DNA of 64,000 bases, taken from VBAS01 sp963773465 (lineage in GTDB: Bacteria > Bacteroidota > Bacteroidia > Chitinophagales > Chitinophagaceae). A program made the position numbers and the translations under genes. Under the pieces are notes generated by a model. The model saw only the letters and a program-made list of their open reading frames with translations. It ran no database searches and was not told where the DNA came from. Below, in pieces: positions 36,873-45,957 of this stretch (positions within the stretch are counted from its first letter, which is position 1; each line of letters starts with the position of its first letter). The stretch is taken from NCBI GenBank assembly GCA_963773465.1, contig CAVZBF010000001.1:1674001-1738000 (forward strand), in the 5' to 3' direction.

Positions 36873-37103
36873 ATGAAGAGCATTACTATGCCCGTACATG
36901 AACAATTAGATGAAAAAATGAAAGATCATCCCGATAGCTATCGGGAGTTCAATGAAGTAAAAGAAACAGTGGCGAAAACCGTCCCGACAGCTATCGGGAC
37001 AAAAGATCAGAAAAAGAAAACATTTACTGCAAATGAAATGTGGACCATCCAGCGCCAGGCAAGGTCTGCAAGTGACATGATGCGCAGATGGAACCTTAAC
37101 TGA
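36873..37103 (+). CDS. Small conserved-looking 76-residue soluble protein
   Basis: Family not recognised. The protein is charged and probably helical: MKSITMPVHEQLDEKMKDHP, then KTFTANEMWTIQRQARSASDMMRRWNLN, where the tail is the most ordered-looking part. It has its own consensus promoter, long leader, AAGGAG ribosome-binding site and a perfect terminator, so it is likely highly expressed. Two copies of the CCGATAGCTATCGG palindrome lie inside the coding frame, encoding PDSYRE and PTAIGT, which places low-constraint linkers there. Confidence 0.75.
   Translation: MKSITMPVHEQLDEKMKDHPDSYREFNEVKETVAKTVPTAIGTKDQKKKTFTANEMWTIQRQARSASDMMRRWNLN
36929..36946. repeat. Interspersed palindrome TCCCGATAGCTATCGGGA inside the 76-residue gene
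   Basis: Perfect 18-bp palindrome inside coding sequence. An imperfect relative lies at 36981-37000. Confidence 0.9.
36981..37000. repeat. Imperfect interspersed palindrome, second copy in the 76-residue gene
   Basis: GTCCCGA and TCGGGAC arms surround CAGCTA, with one mismatched pair compared with the perfect copies. Confidence 0.8.
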
Positions 37104-37112
37104 TGAAAACTA

Positions 37113-37138
37113 AAACCCCGACTTCGTCGGGGTTTTTT
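37113..37138 (+). terminator. Rho-independent terminator
   Basis: AAACCCCGAC pairs with GTCGGGGTTT around TTC, followed by a T run, 9 bp after the stop of the 76-residue gene. Confidence 0.92.
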
Positions 37139-37182
37139 ATAAGCAATTAGCTCAACTGTGGTAAAGGTGAAAATTAAGATCT

Positions 37183-37338
37183 TTACATAATTCTTAATGC
37201 CTTAACGAATGATGTTGCAAGAAAAGGTAACAATAGTGTAATCCATTCCCAATGAGTATAAATAGCAAGAATAATTGAAGCGAACGAAACAATAAGCAAT
37301 GCCCACCAAAAAAAAGTCCAGAACCTGCTTTGCTCCAT
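37183..37338 (-). CDS. Small two-helix membrane protein, 51 residues
   Basis: Starting at MEQSRFWTFFWWALLIVSF, the protein has two hydrophobic helices and the motif YTHWEWITLLLPFLATSF. A longer frame upstream overlaps the neighbouring membrane-protein gene and is rejected. Small proteins like this are common next to larger membrane proteins in Bacteroidota. It lies 44 bp downstream of the 184-residue gene on the same strand. Function unknown. Confidence 0.55.
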   Translation of the reverse strand: MEQSRFWTFFWWALLIVSFASIILAIYTHWEWITLLLPFLATSFVKALRIM

Positions 37339-37382
37339 GCTTTGTAGATTATTTGCCAAAGATAAGGGAAGGGAATTCAATT

Positions 37383-37937
37383 TTAGTTTCCGGGTTGCAG
37401 ATTTTTTCTGAATGATGTTGCTACTAATATTAATAAGGCAAACAAAGCACCCGTTAAAGCAATTATCCACTTGCAGTAAACGATAAAATGGTAAAAGCCG
37501 AATTCGCTTCCTATCATTGGTTGGTTTAGCCATTTCAATAAATAATAATTCTCAATGATATCGAATGCCCAGGCGAACAACTGAGTGACGGCCAGCAGGA
37601 ACAGTATCTTTTTTGATCCGATAGCTATCGGATTTTTACTTTTTATTTTTTGTACAGCCATCATACAAAGGCAGGCAATACCGGGATAACAGCCCGCCAT
37701 AAATATAAAGTCGAAACTTAAATGATAACTTAGGATGGTCCTTACTTTATCATCAATTCCCGAGAATATTTCTACGATCTTATCTTTAGAATAGAAAAGT
37801 TCCAGTCCGAAAATGGATATTTTTCCGCCATTATAAGTAAGGTCGCTTTCTATCCATTTCATCGCAAAGATGCCGGCAATGAATAAACCAAGGCAAAAGA
37901 GAAATAAGCGGTTCCACCGTGTGGGTTCATTTGTCAT
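37383..37937 (-). CDS. Unidentified 184-residue four-helix membrane protein
   Basis: Four hydrophobic segments (RLFLFCLGLFIAGIFAM, HLSFDFIFMAGCYPGIACL, KILFLLAVTQLFAWAFDIIE and YCKWIIALTGALFALLILVA). The charged pair in FDIIENYYLL within helix 3 might be functional. No family is recognised. The CCGATAGCTATCGG palindrome at 37616-37633 encodes part of the loop KNPIAIGSKK between helices 2 and 3, again at a tolerant site. Confidence 0.7.
   Translation of the reverse strand: MTNEPTRWNRLFLFCLGLFIAGIFAMKWIESDLTYNGGKISIFGLELFYSKDKIVEIFSGIDDKVRTILSYHLSFDFIFMAGCYPGIACLCMMAVQKIKSKNPIAIGSKKILFLLAVTQLFAWAFDIIENYYLLKWLNQPMIGSEFGFYHFIVYCKWIIALTGALFALLILVATSFRKNLQPGN
37616..37633. repeat. Interspersed palindrome ATCCGATAGCTATCGGAT in a membrane-protein gene
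   Basis: Perfect 18-bp palindrome with the same 14-bp core, inside coding sequence. Confidence 0.9.
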
Positions 37938-38108
37938 GTCCTGGGTTTTAAAACGCTTGTCTGAGTTTCAAGTTAAAAATCGCTTTTTTAAATGAAGTTT
38001 TTCATTACTTTCGTTCAATGTGTCAAAAATACACAGCAGTAAGAGTGGTTTATTTAAGCCGCTAAATTCAAACGCCAATGGTTGATTTTCTGACTGCTTG
38101 ACCAATTT

Positions 38109-40828
38109 ATGAGAATACAGTTTTATTTACGTTTCAAAACTTCCTTCGGCCAATCATTGTGGATTAGCGATAACGGGGAACTGGGCACTGACCTCATCAA
38201 AGGCGCTATTCCTATGGTTTATCTCAACGACGAATTCTGGTTTGCCAATATTAAAATAAATAAAGAGAAGGCTTCTTCGTTTCATTACAAGTACATACTC
38301 CGGCATGAAGACGGCGAGATCATACCCGAGTTTGGCAAGGATCGTTTGATCCAGGTTCCGGAGCATGGTGTGAAAGAAATACAGATGATCGATACATGGA
38401 ACCATGCCGGCGAATATGAAAATGTTTTTTATTCAGCGCCATTTGCCAACATATTATTAAAACGGGCTTCTTCAAAATCATCTGGAAAGTTTTCTAAGTC
38501 GGCGTCACGGACCAAAGGTAAATTCACACATATTTTTAAAGTAAAAGCTCCTTTGCTTAAACGTGATGAATGTGTTTGTCTCGGTGGCAGCGGAAAGGAA
38601 ACAGGTGAGTGGCAAACGGTAAAACCTGTTTTATTAAAAAAAGAAGATAATTGGTGGACGTGCAAACTTGATCTTTCAGAAGAAGTTTTTCCCCTGGCAT
38701 ATAAATATGGTGTTTACAATAAAAAGGAAAAGGAATTCATACGCTTTGAAGAAGGGAATAACAGGATCGTGCATGCAGAGGCGGAAAAAAAGAAACTGAC
38801 CATTGTGCATGATGGGTTTATTCATTTACCAAACAATACATGGAAAGGAGCCGGCGTCGCCATTCCTGTTTTTAGTTTGCGAAGCAAAAAAAGTTTTGGC
38901 GTTGGAGAATTCACTGATCTGAAATTGCTTGCTGATTGGGCAAAGACAGTCGGGTTACGCCTTATACAAATATTGCCCGTAAATGATACGATCGCAAATC
39001 ACAGTTGGTCGGATTCATATCCATATGCCGCTATTTCTGCATTTGCTTTACATCCGCTTTATATCAACCTGGAAAAAGTAGCCGGGAAATCAAATGCTGC
39101 CATCATTAAAGCACTGGAAGAAAAACAAAAAAAATTGAATAAGCTGGCTTATGTCGATTATGTAGAAGTAGTGAAAACTAAGCTTGAAGTATTGAATGAG
39201 ATATTCAGTAACACAGCTGATAAATTTTTTGAAGAAGAAGAATATAAAGAATTTTTTTCCAATAACAAATACTGGCTGATGCCTTATGCTGCTTTTTGCT
39301 ATTTACGGGACAAATATCAAACATCGGATTTCAGCAAATGGGAAAGTTATTCTGCGTATAATAAAAAAGCAATTGAGAAACTTGCTGGCAAAAAATTCTG
39401 CGGCTCATCGCGAAATTTCATTTCATTATTTTGTACAATTTCATTTGCATACACAGTTAAAAGAAGCAGCTGATTATTCTCATAAAAAAGGAATTGTATT
39501 GAAAGGCGATATTCCTATTGGCGTTTATCGTTACGGTTGTGATACATGGATCGATCCGGATCTATATAATATGGATTGGCAGGCAGGAGCGCCGCCTGAT
39601 GATTTTGCAGTGAAAGGCCAGAACTGGGGTTTTCCAACTTACAATTGGAAAAAAATGCAGGAAGATCATTTTGAATGGTGGCGCAAGAGGTTTGAACAAA
39701 TGAGTAATTACTTCGATGCATTCCGCATCGATCATATACTTGGTTTTTTCAGAATATGGAGCATTCCCATTCATGCGGTAGAAGGTATCATGGGACATTT
39801 TGTCCCGGCAATTCCTGTGCATATAAATGAATTTGGGGAAAGGGGAATGTGGTTTGATTATGACCGGTTTTGCAAACCATTTATCAATGATGGGGTAGTG
39901 GATGAAGTATTTGGTGATCTTTCAGAAAAAATAAAAGCATATTATTTAATAAGAAAGGAATATGGGTTATATGATCTGAAGCCTGAATATGATACGCAAA
40001 AAAAAGTAGAAGCATATATTGCAGCGCTGGAAGAAGATGAGGACAATGAAAAATTAAAAACAGGTTTGTTCGATCTTATTTCAAATGTTATTCTTTTTGA
40101 AGAACGGGATTCAGAGGGTAAACAATTTCATTTTCGTATCGGTGCTGAAAAAACAATTTCTTTCCGTTATCTCGATGATGAACAAAAGCAAAAGATTTAC
40201 GATCTCTACATAAATTATTTTTTCCAGCGGCAGGATGATTTCTGGATGAAAGAAGCAATGCACAAACTTCCTTATCTGAAACGGGCCACCAACATGCTTA
40301 TTTGTGGTGAAGACCTGGGAATGGTTCCGCATTGCGTGCCTGATGTAATGCAACAATTGGGAATTCTGAGTTTAGAAATTCAGCGGATGCCAAAGAAATC
40401 CGGTGTAGAATTTTTTCATTCCGGCTGAAGCGCCGTATTTATCTGTGATAACTCCTTCAACACATGATATGAGTACGATCCGCGGCTGGTGGGAAGAAGA
40501 TAAAACAAAGATCACAGCATTTTATCATCATGTGCTGGGCCAATATGGAGAACCGCCTTATTACTGTGAACCATGGATCAATCGTGCCATTATTATTCAG
40601 CATTTATATTCTCCGGCAATGTGGAGTATTTTTCAACTGCAGGATATTCTTGGCATGAGTGAAACATTGCGCCGGGAAAATCCGCATGAAGAAAGAATAA
40701 ATGTTCCGGCCGATCCAAATAATGAATGGAAGTACCGCATGCATTTGTTACTTGAGGATCTAATTAATGAAAATGAGTTTAATGAAGAACTGAGTGATTA
40801 TGTTAAGTCATTCTGGCAGGTAAGTTAG
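38109..40828 (+). CDS. malQ: 4-alpha-glucanotransferase with two N-terminal starch-binding domains, two frameshifts
   Basis: GH77 disproportionating enzyme with the DPE2-like layout: two CBM20-type domains (residues about 1-110 and 130-240), then the catalytic barrel with GAGVAIPVFSLRS, ILPVNDT, GDIPIGVYRYGCDTW, FRIDHILGFFRIW and CGEDLGMVP. The tail has ITPSTHDMSTIRGWW. Two inserted bases, near 39384 and 40421, restore the frame and give about 905 residues. It transfers glucan chains between maltose or maltodextrins and polysaccharide in the cytoplasm, linking the upstream transporter and glycogen genes although placed 22 kb away. Confidence 0.93.
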
Positions 40829-40842
40829 TCTATAAATAAAAT

Positions 40843-40933
40843 GTTCAATGCTTCAATGTTCAATTATCAATGATCATTTATTGAGACTTCTGTAAACTGA
40901 ACATTGAGCATTGTGAGTTGAACATTGAGCATT
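40843..40933. repeat. Inverted 7-bp-period repeats between malQ and the epimerase
   Basis: Units of the type GTTCAAT at 40843-40879 face units GAACATT, GAGCATT at 40899-40933, the latter in five strict 7-bp steps. Confidence 0.85.
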
Positions 40934-40962
40934 TTTTTCTCGATTTTCGGCATATTTGCATC

Positions 40963-41976
40963 ATGAAAATAAATTATTACAAATTCAATCTTCCTTTCCG
41001 ATATCCATTTACAATTTCCAGAGGAACCAAAACCCATCAGCCAACATTAATTGTTGAACTGGAACATTTCGGTCATAAAGGATATGGTGAAGCGCCTTCG
41101 ATAAAATATTATGATATTACTGTTGAACAAATGATCGAACAACTTGAAAGTAAAAAAACATTTGTTGAAAAATTTGCTTTCACCGAACCTGAACGTTACT
41201 GGCATTACCTGCATCATTTGTTTCCCAATAATCCCTTTCTGGTTTGTGCATTGGATATAGCTGCATGGGACTTTATGGTAAAATGAAACGTAAACCCCTT
41301 TATCAACTTTGGGATCTCGATATTTCCAAAAATCCAATTACTGATTATACCATCGGTATTGATACAATTGAAAAGATGGTAGAAAAAATGAAAGAAAAAC
41401 CCTGGCCAATTTATAAAGTGAAAGTAGGAACGGATAATGATATTGAAATGGTAAAAGCGTTGAGACAAAATACGGATTCGATTATTCGTGTGGATGCAAA
41501 TGCCGGATGGACGACAGAACAAGCATTGCAAAAAATTCCTTTATTAAAAGAGTTAGGAGTGGAGTTGGTAGAACAACCTTTAGCAAGAGATAATTGGGAA
41601 GGAATGAAAATTCTTTATAAAGAATCTCCGTTGCCTTTATTTGCTGATGAAAGCTGTGCATTTGAAAATGAAGTAGAAAAATGTCACGATTATTTTCCAT
41701 GGTATAAATATCAAGCTCACAAAATGCAGCGGCATTACACCTGCAAGAAGAATGATAAAAAAAGCAAGAGAGCTTAACATGCAGGTAATGATCGGTTGTA
41801 TGAATGAAACCACAATCGGTACAGCTGCTATTGCACATTTATTGCCATTGCTTGATCATGTTGATATGGATGGTCCGCTGTTACTCGCCGAAGATATTGC
41901 AACAGGAATTACATACGATAACGGGAAGGTGCTCTATTCCGGTTTACCAGGTCTTGGTATCAGTTTTAGTGGCTGA
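40963..41976 (+). CDS. L-Ala-D/L-Glu-type dipeptide epimerase (enolase superfamily), two frameshifts
   Basis: Mandelate racemase/muconate lactonizing-type enzyme, about 337 residues from MKINYYKFNLPF. Visible are the lid region FTISRGTKTHQPTLIV, the KVKVG catalytic lysine, metal ligands in DANAGW, VEQPLARD and ADES, and the second lysine region IKLTKCSGITPARRM after correction. The frame breaks near 41272 (one base lost) and 41692 (one base gained). The KxK and KLTK arrangement and ISRGT lid fit dipeptide epimerases acting on cell-wall peptides; o-succinylbenzoate synthase is less likely. Confidence 0.87.
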
Positions 41977-42060
41977 TTAATTCTATTTAAAAATAATTTT
42001 CCGTAAACCCTTACGTTATATACCGGGCAAACCCATATTTGCCCTTAAAATCCATTATCT

Positions 42061-42963
42061 ATGAAAAGCAGCCTCAAAACCCTGCTGGCAATATTTCTTT
42101 GCCTCGTCTTCACCAATTCAAATTTGCGGGCTCAAAATGAAAACAAAGGCACATGGCTCGGCTTTTTTGTTGGTAAAATGAATTACCAGGGCGATCTGAA
42201 TCCCAGCAGTTTCAAATTCGCTAATTCAAAAACCACCGCAGCCATTACTATTCGCCAATCAATAAACCGGTGGCTTTCGTTAAAAGGTGGCTTTACGATC
42301 GGAAGTCTTGAAGCTGCGGACCGGTATAACAGGGATTATCTAAAACCCCGTAATCTTAGCTTTTATACAACGATCAAAGAAGCTTCTTTTAGCATAGAAA
42401 CATCTTTGCTCGATCTGTCAACAGCACATTTTACTCCTTACGTGTATGGAAGCGTGTCACTTTATCATTTTAATCCATGGGCTTATGATAATAGTGGTAA
42501 AAAAGTTTTTCTGCAGCCATTGAGTACAGAAGGGCAGGGGCTTTCTCAATTTCCAAAACAAAAGGCATATAAGCTTACACAGTTGGCGCTGGGCTTTGGC
42601 GGAGGGGCACGATATGCGATCAATGATAATATGAATATCGGTGTTGAATTCAGCCAGCGAAAAACTTTTACTGATTATCTCGATGATGTCAGCAGCATCT
42701 ATGTTGATTACAATACATTGTTGCAGGCAAAGGGTGCAAAGTCAGTTGAAATGGCTTTTCGTGGTGATGAGTTACCGGGAGGACAGGTTTATCCCGGGCA
42801 TGGTGAGCAAAGAGGAACGCCATCTGAAATGGATTGGTATTATTTCTTCGGGATAAATTTTGAAATTAAATTCTCTGCATTTACCCAATTATTCAAAAGC
42901 TGGAAAGCGGAAAATTCCTCCGCAATTCATAATACACGTTGCCCCAGGAATGTGCAACATTAG
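42061..42963 (+). CDS. DUF6089-type outer-membrane beta-barrel protein
   Basis: A 300-residue exported protein (signal peptide ending NLRAQ). It has an eight-strand-like barrel with GFFVGKMNYQGDLNP, YVYGSVSLYHFNPWAYD and the conserved FLQPLSTEGQGL. KTFTDYLDDVSSIYVDYNTL and the GQVYPGHGEQRG loop are shared with the next gene. The cysteine near the C-terminus (NTRCPRNVQH) is shared in position with the paralogue's GCPTV. Role unknown, possibly surface structure. Confidence 0.87.
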   Translation: MKSSLKTLLAIFLCLVFTNSNLRAQNENKGTWLGFFVGKMNYQGDLNPSSFKFANSKTTAAITIRQSINRWLSLKGGFTIGSLEAADRYNRDYLKPRNLSFYTTIKEASFSIETSLLDLSTAHFTPYVYGSVSLYHFNPWAYDNSGKKVFLQPLSTEGQGLSQFPKQKAYKLTQLALGFGGGARYAINDNMNIGVEFSQRKTFTDYLDDVSSIYVDYNTLLQAKGAKSVEMAFRGDELPGGQVYPGHGEQRGTPSEMDWYYFFGINFEIKFSAFTQLFKSWKAENSSAIHNTRCPRNVQH

Positions 42964-43036
42964 CAGCATGTGAATTTGTACCCGGCACTCTTTCGCAGGG
43001 GATATTACGAAACTTTCTTTTTGGGAATTCAGGCCT

Positions 43037-43044
43037 TATTTTTG
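43037..43044 (+). promoter_or_regulatory. Probable -7 box of the second DUF6089 gene
   Basis: TATTTTTG matches TAnnTTTG, 24 bp before the ATG at 43068. Confidence 0.6.
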
Positions 43045-43067
43045 CGTAATCAATGCAAATTTGGCTT

Positions 43068-43937
43068 ATGAAAACAGCGGTCCTGTTCATTATTCTCTTT
43101 TTTAATGTTCTTTTTCTACAGGCGCAACGTGTACATGTTGGTGTAGCTGGTGGTTTGGCTAATTACAATGGCGATCTTTTGGATAAGCTTTATCCAAAAA
43201 AAATTACAAATGGTTTTATAGGATTTACTGTTCATTACGAGCTGCAGGACCAGTTACTTATTCGTGGCGCTTACAATTTTGCAAGAGTTAATGGAAGTGA
43301 TACTTATAGTGAAAAGCCGAATCTTCGTGACAGGAATCTTCAGTTTGAATCCGCAATATCAGAGTTCAGTGTAGTAGGAGAATATTACCTGTTCAATCTT
43401 TATGAGAAAAGATTTTCTCCATATGGTTTTATTGGCCTGGGTCTTTTTCATTTTGATCCTTATGCTCACGATTCAACCGGCCGCAAAGTATTTTTAAAAC
43501 CTTTGAGCACGGAAGGACAGGGACTTTATCCAAATAAAAAACCTTACTCACTTTGGCAACCCACGATTCCATTTGGCGGAGGAGTAAAATTTGCAATTAC
43601 TGAAAATCTCCGGATAGGGATCGAGATCGGGTTACGGAAATTATTCACAGATTATCTCGATGATGTAAGCACAAGCTATCCTGATTTCAATGATCTGCTT
43701 GCGGCAAGAGGACAAACTGCAGTTGATTTTTCTTATCGTACGGATGAAGTTCCCGGTGGTGATGCAAATTTTCCAACGAAAGACACGCAACGTGGTGGTG
43801 CTGCACAAAAAGATATTTATTACTTCACAGGGCTTAATTTAACATTTCGTCCATCATTTGGAAGCGGTGGCGGTGGTGGTCGCAGTCGTGGCTTTGGTAA
43901 AAAAAGTAAATACGGTTGCCCGACTGTTCCTCTCTGA
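43068..43937 (+). CDS. DUF6089-type outer-membrane beta-barrel protein (tandem paralogue)
   Basis: A 289-residue paralogue of the gene 105 bp upstream, from MKTAVLFIILFF. Shared segments are GVAGGLANYNGDLLD, FHFDPYAHDSTGRKVFLKPLSTEGQGL and LFTDYLDDVSTSYPDF. It has an added glycine-rich tail (SFGSGGGGGRSRGFGKKSK). The pair is a tandem duplication retained as two genes, each with its own promoter. Confidence 0.88.
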   Translation: MKTAVLFIILFFNVLFLQAQRVHVGVAGGLANYNGDLLDKLYPKKITNGFIGFTVHYELQDQLLIRGAYNFARVNGSDTYSEKPNLRDRNLQFESAISEFSVVGEYYLFNLYEKRFSPYGFIGLGLFHFDPYAHDSTGRKVFLKPLSTEGQGLYPNKKPYSLWQPTIPFGGGVKFAITENLRIGIEIGLRKLFTDYLDDVSTSYPDFNDLLAARGQTAVDFSYRTDEVPGGDANFPTKDTQRGGAAQKDIYYFTGLNLTFRPSFGSGGGGGRSRGFGKKSKYGCPTVPL

Positions 43938-43963
43938 AAAGTTTATTATTGAAATCTCGCTTA

Positions 43964-43998
43964 TTGACAATTCACCATTGACCATTGCCGATTGTCAA
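43964..43998. repeat. Five-unit 7-bp-period repeat
   Basis: TTGACAA at the left and TTGTCAA at the right are complementary, with three related units between. An 18-bp stretch (43970-43987) is identical to 28620-28637, 15 kb away. Confidence 0.85.
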
Positions 43999-44023
43999 CT
44001 AACTTTGAATTTTATTTTAAGCA

Positions 44024-45957
44024 ATGGCATACCGAAATCAGCAACATTTTATTGATGCATTGGAAAAAGCGGGAGAGTTACTTCGAATCAAAACTTATGT
44101 TGATCCCAAATTGGAAATGGCAGAGATAACTGACCGCATGAGTAAACAGCCCGGTGGCGGCAAAGCATTGCTGTTTGAAAATACAGGTTATGATTTTCCT
44201 GTATTGATGAATGCCTATGGAAGTGAAAAAAGAATGTGCATGGCACTTGGTGTTAAGCATCTTGATGATGTTGCAAAAGAAATTGAAAACTTGTTTAAAT
44301 TATTGTCATCTCCCAAAGAAAGTATCCTTGATAAATTAAAATTGCTTCCCAAACTTGGACAGTTTGCTTCCTGGATGCCAAAAGTAAAAAGCGGAAGAGG
44401 AGAATGCCAGGAAGTAATCATGAAAGAACCTGATATTACAAAACTTCCTGTGATTACCTGCTGGCCAAAAGATGGCGGCCCGTTTGTTACACTTGCCGAT
44501 TATTCATACAAAAGATCCCAATACCAATTCACGAAATGTAGGCATGTACCGCATGCAGGTATTTGGTCCAACACTTACCGGTATGCACTGGCATAAGCAT
44601 AAAGTATCTGCAAAACATTTTAATGAATATAAAAAATTGAATAAGCGAATGCCGGTTGCCGTTGCACTTGGTGGCGATCCGGTATATGCTTATTCAGCAA
44701 CAGCGCCATTGCCGGAAAATGTGGATGAATACATGCTGGCAGGTTTTTTGCGAAAGAAAAAAGTGGAATTGGTAAAATGTATTACGCAACCGGATGTGGA
44801 AGTGCCTGCCGATGCTGATTTTATTATTGAAGGATATGTTGATCCCGATGATGAATTGATATGGGAAGGGCCCTTTGGTGATCATACCGGTTATTATTCA
44901 TTGCCCGATTGGTATCCGCGTTTTCATATCACTGCTATTACACATAAAAAAAATCCGGTTTATCCTGCAACCATTGTTGGTATTCCTCCACAGGAAGATG
45001 CCTGGCTGGGAAAAGCAACTGAACGAATTTTTCTGGCGCCTATCAAAATGACAATGGTTCCTGAAATAGTGGATATGGATATGCCGGTAGAAGGAGTGTT
45101 TCATAATCTTGTGATTACAAAAATCAAAAAAGAATATGCAGGGCAGGGACAAAAAGTAATGAATGCAATGTGGGGCGCCGGGCAAATGATGTTTAATAAA
45201 ATACTTGTATTGGCAGATGAAGGCAGATAAAGATCCAGGATTATAAAGAACTGGCAAAATATGTTTTTAAAAATCTGAATCCTGCAACTGATATTTATTT
45301 TTCACAAGGGCCGATGGATGTGCTGGATCATAGTTGCAGCAAACTGGGATTTGGCGGAAAGATGTGTATTGATGGAACGTTTAAATTTGAAGAAGAAATG
45401 GATGAGAGTTATGCAGTTGACAGTTGACAATGTAGAATTAAGTGAAGAATTCATTGAAAGAAAAATTTCCTGAAATAAAAGATGTGAATACTTCTTTACT
45501 TAAAAAAGAAATTCCTTGTTTAATTATTTCTGTAGAAAAAAACAGGAAAGGCCATATAAAAGAATTGCATGAACAGATTTGTGCATTAAATGAAATAGAA
45601 GGAGTGAAGATGATCTTGTATGTAGAGCATACCGTTGATGCAAATGATCTGCCAATTGCATTATGGCGATTCTGTAATAACCTCGATCCGAAAAGAGATT
45701 ATCATATAAGCAAACGTCCAACTCACCACTCACCACTCACCACTCACTATACTGCCTGCATGGGTTTTGATGGAACAAGAAAAACAAAAGAATTCGATGA
45801 TTTCAACCGTGACTGGCCAAATATTATTGTAGCAGATGATGAAACAATAAAAGCAGTAGATGAAAAATGGAATGATCTAGACATTGGAGAATTTATTCCT
45901 TCGCCTTCATTAAAATTTAAAGAGCAGATGTATGGAGAAGAAGCGGTAGTTAACTGA
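44024..45957 (+). CDS. UbiD-family decarboxylase, with frameshifts and in-frame repeats
   Basis: Prenylated-FMN-dependent decarboxylase of the UbiD family, probably the menaquinone or ubiquinone-pathway enzyme. Motifs: IHTKDPNTNSRNVGMYRMQ (after correction), EGPFGDHTGYYS and TRKTKEFDDFNRDWPN at the end. The frame breaks near 44491, 45211-45219, 45409 and 45449, all explicable by added bases, giving about 642 residues. Between SKRPT and ACMGFDGT, four 7-bp units at 45721-45748 encode a foreign-looking THHSPLTTHY. A two-copy CAGTTGA repeat lies at 45414-45427. No flavin prenyltransferase gene is in the window. Confidence 0.85.
45721..45748. repeat. Four tandem 7-bp units inside ubiD-like gene
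   Basis: ACTCACC repeated four times (last unit ACTCACT), inside coding sequence near the 3' end of the gene. Confidence 0.9.
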
